A stretch of DNA of 37,179 nt, from the NCBI GenBank assembly GCA_945901795.1, contig CAMDLP010000029.1:1-37179 (forward strand), in the 5' to 3' direction. Each line of letters begins with the position of its first letter. The first letter of the stretch is position 1. Shown here piece by piece: positions 32,756 to 37,179 of this stretch. This DNA comes from Akkermansia muciniphila. Lineage in GTDB: Bacteria; Verrucomicrobiota; Verrucomicrobiia; Verrucomicrobiales; Akkermansiaceae. The notes beneath the pieces are model-generated. The model was not told the origin of the DNA and did not search any database. It worked only from the letters and a program-made list of their open reading frames with translations. Both the position numbers and the translations under genes were made by a program.

Positions 32756-35112
32756 TCCGGCGGATTGGAGATTTGCACTTGGATCGGCTTGTCAGTGGTG
32801 AGGTGCATGTCGCGCTGCGGGAACGGAATACCGATTCCCGCTTCGGTGAAACGCTTTTCGATCATCAGCCTGAGGTCGCTGCCGATGATCATGGGACTGG
32901 TACTGCCACCGAGTTCGATCCAGAAATAGAGGCTGAAGACAAGCGCGTTGTCGCCGAAGTCCTCGAAAACCGCGAAGGGCTCGGGATGCCTGCAGATCAA
33001 CCCGTGGCGGGCGGCGGACTCGGTGAGAACCACCATCACTTTTTGCGGCTCGGCGCCGTAAGCCACGCCGACGCGGAGGCTGCGGCGCACTTTCGAGCTC
33101 GAGAGAGTCCAGTTAGTCACGCGGTTTTCGAGAAATAGCGAGTTGGGGATCATCGTCTCCACATCGTCCGCGCCGCGGATGACCGACGAGCGGGTGTTGA
33201 CCTCCACGACCGTGCCGACGATGCCGTCCACGTCGACGATGTCACCCACCCTGACCTTGCGCTCGGCGAGCACGATGATGCCACTGATGAAATTCTTGAT
33301 GAGTGTCTGCAGGCCGAAACCCAGGCCGATGGCGAGCGCGCCGCCGAAAAAGGCGAAGACAGTTAGAGGAATCCTCAAAAACGACAGCGTGCCGATGGCG
33401 AGGAAGATCCCGACCACGATCATCAGCCAGTTGCGCAATGTCCTAGCCTGGGCTTCCGCGATGTGGCCGCGGGAAACGACAGTCCGCTGGAGTCGGCCGA
33501 CGATCCTGGAGGCGATCTGATAGCCGACGATGAAGAACAGCAAGGCCCGCAACAACATGCCGAGCGTGACCGGGATGTTTCCGGTGATCGTCTGGCCATC
33601 CACCACGATCTTGTCCTCGAAGCTCATCACTTCGAAGGACCAGATTTTTTTCACGGTTTCCCATGAGGTCGCGCCAAGCGACGCCACCCGCGGGAACATT
33701 CCCGCGTCCCCGGGCTTGGGGGAGTATTCCTCGATCCAGCGTTTGACGAGCTTCCGCTGCGCGCCCACCGTTTTGGAAACCCGCTGGATCATGGTGAGCT
33801 TCTCGCTCTTGGTGGCGCGCTGCTCGTTGAGCAGGCTGAAGCGCGGATTCTCGGTGCTGATAGACACGGCACGCGATTCCAGTTGCCCGAGCCCGGCCTC
33901 ACTGTCGGAAATCTCGCTCACCAGAACATTTTCCCACGCCCCGATGCGATCGAGGATCCGGCGGAGCGAGCCAAGCGCATCAAGTCGCTCCTGCGCGTTG
34001 CGGGCGTCGAGGATCGCGCGGCGGTCCTGATAGGCTTCCAGTTTGATGTTCTCTAACTGAGGAAGCCCCTCCAGCCATTCGGCGATGGACTGCAGGGCGT
34101 CGATGCGTCCCTCGCTCACTTCCAGACGGAATTTCGCCATTTCCAGACCTTCCGGTTCTTTGCCGGCGGGAGCCGAGGCGATCAGCGCGTTCAGCGCGTC
34201 CTGCGCCTGGGTGCGTGGGATTTTCGCCGCCTTGAGTCGTTTCGCGATGACGTCGGACTCCTTGCGAAGGGCTTGTTTCCGTTCCTCCGAAATTTTCCGG
34301 AGCGTCGCCATGTCCTCATCATCGAAGCGGGAGTTCGCGGAGGCGACCTTCACCTTCTTGTCGAGCAGCATGACGCCGGACTTGGCGGCGGCGATGCGGT
34401 CCTTCAGGCTTTTACAATCTCTCTGCAACATGCCGGAGCGGGCGGCCAGCAGCCGGGACTTGGCGCGGGCCGCCTCAAGCCGCCATTTGGCGGCCTCGGT
34501 CTTGCCTTCGCCGGATTTCTGCACCTCGACGATCAGCGCACGAACCGACTCTTCCGCGACTTTGGTTTCCTCAAGAACGCCCGCGATTAGCCGTTCGTAA
34601 TTCGACAGCGACGACTCGTAGGCGGTGAGCTTCGCCCGGACGACGTCGCGCTCGTTGAGTAACTCGTCCACCATCAGGATCGAATAAGGCGGGGGCTCCT
34701 TGAACCCGGTCCACGAGGCGTATTCCGCCCGCGCGTCCTCGCTGTCTTTGCGGACGCCCGCAGCGGCATCGATGTTCTTGATCCACTGGGCGGAGATCAA
34801 AACCATGACGTCCAGACCGCGGCGGCGGTCATCGAGTTCCGCCGCGCTGACGCCCTCCGGCAGGACCGTGTTAGCAGACGGGCTGTCCAGCTTGGCCAAG
34901 GCGTCCTTGGCCTCCAGATGCCACTGGTCGATCTTGGCACGGATGGCTTCGGGTTTTTCGGGAGCAGGAGATTTTGCGGGTTCCGTGGCTTCCACCGCTT
35001 TTTTCAAAGCGCTGATCTGGCAGTGGGCGGCGTGCGGGAAAACCGTTGTGCCGAGGATACCAACAACGAGGATCCGACGAAACGCGCCGGATTTCAAAAA
35101 GGAAAACTTCAT
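32752..35112 (-). CDS. MscS-family mechanosensitive channel, long periplasmic domain
   Basis: This 786-residue protein has a signal sequence (GAFRRILVVGILGTTVFPHA) followed by about 450 residues of charged, helix-rich, coiled-coil-like sequence. Several membrane segments follow, beginning near residue 510 with TLGMLLRALLFFIVGYQIAS. The MscS core is clear: the pore helix AFFGGALAIGLGFGLQTLIKN, then SGIIVLAERKVRVGDIVDVDG and TIPNSLF-like MIPNSLFLENRVTNW. The C-terminal vestibule domain ends IPFPQRDMHL. The layout resembles MscK/MscM-type large channels with an extracytoplasmic domain, though with fewer membrane segments than E. coli MscK. It releases solutes during osmotic downshock. It starts 14 bp after the rhodanese gene and overlaps ribD. 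Confidence 0.88.
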   Translation of the reverse strand: MKFSFLKSGAFRRILVVGILGTTVFPHAAHCQISALKKAVEATEPAKSPAPEKPEAIRAKIDQWHLEAKDALAKLDSPSANTVLPEGVSAAELDDRRRGLDVMVLISAQWIKNIDAAAGVRKDSEDARAEYASWTGFKEPPPYSILMVDELLNERDVVRAKLTAYESSLSNYERLIAGVLEETKVAEESVRALIVEVQKSGEGKTEAAKWRLEAARAKSRLLAARSGMLQRDCKSLKDRIAAAKSGVMLLDKKVKVASANSRFDDEDMATLRKISEERKQALRKESDVIAKRLKAAKIPRTQAQDALNALIASAPAGKEPEGLEMAKFRLEVSEGRIDALQSIAEWLEGLPQLENIKLEAYQDRRAILDARNAQERLDALGSLRRILDRIGAWENVLVSEISDSEAGLGQLESRAVSISTENPRFSLLNEQRATKSEKLTMIQRVSKTVGAQRKLVKRWIEEYSPKPGDAGMFPRVASLGATSWETVKKIWSFEVMSFEDKIVVDGQTITGNIPVTLGMLLRALLFFIVGYQIASRIVGRLQRTVVSRGHIAEAQARTLRNWLMIVVGIFLAIGTLSFLRIPLTVFAFFGGALAIGLGFGLQTLIKNFISGIIVLAERKVRVGDIVDVDGIVGTVVEVNTRSSVIRGADDVETMIPNSLFLENRVTNWTLSSSKVRRSLRVGVAYGAEPQKVMVVLTESAARHGLICRHPEPFAVFEDFGDNALVFSLYFWIELGGSTSPMIIGSDLRLMIEKRFTEAGIGIPFPQRDMHLTTDKPIQVQISNPPE

Positions 35113-35126
35113 GGGCAGGATTAAAA

Positions 35127-35510
35127 TTACTCGGGCTTGACGATCGGCAGCTTGGCTTTTTCCCAGGCGAGGATGCCGCCTTCGACACTACGGACGCCGG
35201 CGAATCCGAGTTTGACGAGGGCGGCGGCGGCTTCCGCGCTGCGGCGGCCGCTGCGGCAGTAAACCAGCACCGGCTTGCCCGGATCGAGTTCTTTCGCCGC
35301 GCGGGTGGCGAAATCCTTGTCCATCCAAGGGATCAGCACGGCCTTGGCCAGGTGGCCGGTGGCGAATTCCTCCTCGGTCCGCACGTCGAGGACCTGCGTG
35401 GCGGGATTGGCGGCGCGCCAGCTGGCTGCGGCCGAGGGTGTCATGGATACGGGTTCCGCGGCGCTGAGGCACCCCGTGATTATGGCAAATGCGATGGCGA
35501 GTGTTTTCAT
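35127..35510 (-). CDS. Rhodanese-like lipoprotein
   Basis: This 127-residue protein has a single rhodanese domain. The N-terminus MKTLAIAFAIITGC contains a lipobox (ITGC, lipidated C14), so it is probably a periplasm-facing lipoprotein. The domain runs from about residue 22 to 122. LDVRTEEEFATGHLAKAVLIP is the CDC25/rhodanese signature, and the active-site loop is C85-R-S-G-R-R in VYCRSGRRS. Such proteins transfer sulfur or handle thiols or oxyanions in the envelope; the substrate is unknown. I chose ATG 35510 over a start 12 codons upstream because the signal sequence begins there. It lies between rsgA (92-bp gap) and the channel gene (14-bp gap) on the same strand. Confidence 0.83.
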   Translation of the reverse strand: MKTLAIAFAIITGCLSAAEPVSMTPSAAASWRAANPATQVLDVRTEEEFATGHLAKAVLIPWMDKDFATRAAKELDPGKPVLVYCRSGRRSAEAAAALVKLGFAGVRSVEGGILAWEKAKLPIVKPE

Positions 35511-35602
35511 GGGAGGCACGATCGCCGGGAACCGGTGTCGGATCAAGTGACAAGAAATTCCGTGTCAGGGTGGTGGTTGCCCCGGATTTGGCGAGAATAA
35601 TG

Positions 35603-36703
35603 TCAGACGTCGCCGCGGTGGTCCTTTTCAAGTTGGATGCGATCCGCAAGATTGCGGGCTTTCAGACTGTTGCGCTTGGCCCAGCGCTCGACGGCCATCT
35701 GGCGTTTTTCAGAGCGCTTTTTCAACGCGGCGATCTCGTTCTCGAGGTTGAGAAAATTCTCGTAACGCGCCGGATCGAGCGTGCCGGCTTCGACGGCGGC
35801 GCGGATGGCGCACTTGGCGTCCTTGCGGTGGCTGCAATCGGAGAACTTGCACTCTGCGGCTAGAGCATCCACGTCGGCGAAACTGTCGCGCAGGGTGGTC
35901 TCGTCGGTCCACATCTGGATCTCGCGCATGCCGGGGTTGTCGATGAGCATGCCGCCGTTGCGCAGCGGGACGAGCTCGCGGGAAGTGGTGGTGTGGCGGC
36001 CTTTGCCGGTGATCTCGTTGACCTCGCTGGTCCACTGCCATTCCTCACCGTAAAGCTGGTTCACCAGCGTCGATTTACCGACGCCGCTAGAACCCACGAT
36101 GCACATGGTGACGCCTTTTTTGATGTATTTCTTGAGCACTTTGAGACCTTGGCCACTAACTGCGCTGGTGACGTGGACGCTGGCGCCGTCCCACAGCGCT
36201 GCGATTTCCGCCGCAGCGGCCTGGCTTTGCTCGATAGGGAAAAGGTCGGATTTATTCACCAGCACCACCGCCTTCGCACCGCTGCGGCCGATGAGCATGA
36301 AGTAGCGCTCCATCCGGCGGATGTTGAAATCCGGGCCCGCGTCGGTGACCACTGCGACGAGGTCGATGTTCGCGCCGATGACTTGGGCCTGCGAACTGTT
36401 GCCGGGCATTTTTCGGGAAAAACACGTCCTCCGCGGCAGCATCGCGCGGATGACGGACGGCTGGTTTTCATCCCCGAGCTCGACCATCACCCAGTCGCCG
36501 ACGGCAGGCAGGTCCGCGTCGCAAGCCGCCTCATGCCAGACGCGGCCGCAGAGGATGACGTCGATTTCCTCGCCGCCTTTGATGAATGCGCCGTAGTTGA
36601 TCACCGTCTCGCGGATCAGGCGTGCGGGCACCCAGCCCTTTCCTGCATAGGCCGCGTGGGCAGTTTCCAATTCCAGGTTCCAGCCGAGTTCCTTCAAATT
36701 CAT
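35603..36703 (-). CDS. rsgA: Ribosome assembly GTPase RsgA
   Basis: This 366-residue circularly permuted GTPase acts late in 30S subunit maturation. The order of motifs is G4-G1-G3, as the family requires: NKSD at residues 150-153, GSSGVGKST at 204-212, DNPG at 255-258. The C-terminal zinc knuckle has C285, C290, H292 and C298. An OB-fold precedes the GTPase domain, with VGDWVMVEL at 68-76. GRHTTTSRELVPL is the switch region. The protein is complete and of normal length. It is the first gene of the minus-strand group rsgA, rhodanese, channel, ribD, and lies downstream of the rRNA operon in the same direction. That position fits its ribosome role but may be coincidental. Confidence 0.94.
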   Translation of the reverse strand: MNLKELGWNLELETAHAAYAGKGWVPARLIRETVINYGAFIKGGEEIDVILCGRVWHEAACDADLPAVGDWVMVELGDENQPSVIRAMLPRRTCFSRKMPGNSSQAQVIGANIDLVAVVTDAGPDFNIRRMERYFMLIGRSGAKAVVLVNKSDLFPIEQSQAAAAEIAALWDGASVHVTSAVSGQGLKVLKKYIKKGVTMCIVGSSGVGKSTLVNQLYGEEWQWTSEVNEITGKGRHTTTSRELVPLRNGGMLIDNPGMREIQMWTDETTLRDSFADVDALAAECKFSDCSHRKDAKCAIRAAVEAGTLDPARYENFLNLENEIAALKKRSEKRQMAVERWAKRNSLKARNLADRIQLEKDHRGDV

Positions 36704-37032
36704 TCGGGGGAAACCCTAGCGCAACTTCCGCTGCTGTCGATTCCTGCGTTTCAGATCTCACGTTGGGGGTGTGGCGCTCGTGCACCCAAACCGTTCGGTT
36801 TCGCAGCGAGGATTTCTTAGTTGCTCAAGACTGCGGGGGTGATTCCAGGGTTGACGGATGTCGGGGGCCTTCGGCGCCGGATCGAGGCACGCTTCGCCTG
36901 ATGGAAAAATTCCAGCGCGTCCTTTGAAGCGCATCGCCGAAAAATTTGATGCGGTGTGATTTGGCTGTCGCCCGCCCGACCGGGCGTATCGTCAAAAAAA
37001 TGCAGCTTAAAAAATCGGCGGGTTTGTCGGGC
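36704..37032. other. Intergenic spacer between rRNA operon and rsgA
   Basis: I see no gene here. Short minus-strand frames of 69-84 codons have arginine/proline-rich translations and no recognisable motif. A small hairpin CGCCC-GACC-GGGCG lies at 36973-36986, in the run-off region of the rRNA terminator. The stretch should contain the rsgA promoter, but I could not identify confident -35/-10 elements. Confidence 0.5.
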
Positions 37033-37069
37033 AAAAAAAGAGCCCGGCTCCAATTGCTTGGAGCCGGGC
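37033..37069 (-). terminator. Intrinsic terminator of the rRNA operon
   Basis: On the minus strand GCCCGGCTCCAA (37069-37058) pairs perfectly with TTGGAGCCGGGC (37053-37042) around a four-base loop, followed by TCTTTTTTT. A 12-bp GC-rich stem with a T-run directly after the 5S gene is a textbook Rho-independent terminator. Confidence 0.95.
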
Positions 37070-37074
37070 ATATA

Positions 37075-37179
37075 CCTGGCGACGACCTACTCTCACAAGA
37101 CCTATCGTCTCACTACCATTGGCGCTGCGGCGTTTCACTTCCGGGTTCGGAATGGGACCGGGTGGTTCCACCGCGCTCT
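37075..37179 (-). rRNA. rrf: 5S ribosomal RNA, 5' end cut by window edge
   Basis: Reading the minus strand gives the conserved 5S sequence: GGTGGAACCACCCGGTCCCA near the window edge, then CCGAACCCGGAAGTGAAAC, CGCCGCAGCGCCAATGGTAG and, at the 3' end, GAGAGTAGGTCGTCGCCAGG. About 105 bases are present and roughly 10-15 bases of the 5' end lie beyond 37179. The 3' end is placed at about 37075 by pairing convention and may be off by a base or two. The 23S and 16S genes should lie to the right. Confidence 0.95.

Noticed and set aside
1-37179. CRISPR arrays and tRNA genes
   Set aside because: I saw no regularly spaced direct repeats and no tRNA T-loop/anticodon patterns on either strand by eye; a dedicated scan could still find a divergent tRNA.

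Overview
The window looks like a chromosomal segment of a GC-rich Verrucomicrobiota bacterium, probably class Verrucomicrobiae near Luteolibacter or Haloferula; the genus is only a guess. The main clues are the families typical of Planctomycetes/Verrucomicrobia (DUF1501, DUF1549/DUF1553 with a CxxCH haem motif, a TIGR02604/TIGR02603-type cytochrome, DUF1080, DUF6807), a TGTTC-N4-GAACA LexA-type box upstream of imuA-imuB-dnaE2, and verrucomicrobial-style palindromic repeats. Shine-Dalgarno sequences are rare. Many starts are coupled by ATGA overlaps or look leaderless.

Left part (1-16.7 kb, accessory). A decayed toxin-antitoxin module (about 360-842) is followed by an exported DUF6807 protein and a large secreted c-type cytochrome. 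A tight five-gene minus-strand operon comes next: Rieske oxygenase, Gfo/Idh/MocA oxidoreductase, DMT permease, glucosamine-6-phosphate deaminase and ROK kinase. It faces a plus-strand pair, an RpiR-type SIS regulator and a two-domain DUF1080 protein, across a 65-bp intergenic region holding a near-ideal promoter and a palindrome. I read 4801-12005 as one regulated locus for a modified, possibly N-methylated, amino sugar or its glycoside. A DUF1549/DUF1553 cytochrome gene, frameshifted by a 5-bp tandem duplication, and its DUF1501 partner complete this part.

Right part (16.9-37.2 kb, mostly housekeeping). In order: Hsp33 (+), N-acetylglutamate synthase (-), tRNA 2-thiouridylase MnmA (-), YicC endoribonuclease (+), penicillin-binding protein 2 (-), a Ste24-like M48 protease (+), the SOS mutagenesis operon imuA-imuB-dnaE2 (+), a 540-bp hairpin- and G-run-rich intergenic region, bioA (+), then a minus-strand group rsgA, rhodanese lipoprotein, MscS-type channel and ribD. 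The window ends inside a 5S rRNA gene on the minus strand, followed in its own direction by a strong intrinsic terminator, so an rRNA operon lies beyond the right edge.

The two halves differ in word usage. By hand count the pentamer GTTAG (either strand) occurs about 31 times between 17.4 and 36.2 kb but only about twice in the first 17.4 kb. This fits a different origin for the left part. The items that most deserve a second look are the Rieske/amino-sugar locus, the paired hairpins with a compensatory base-pair change upstream of bioA, and this word-usage boundary.
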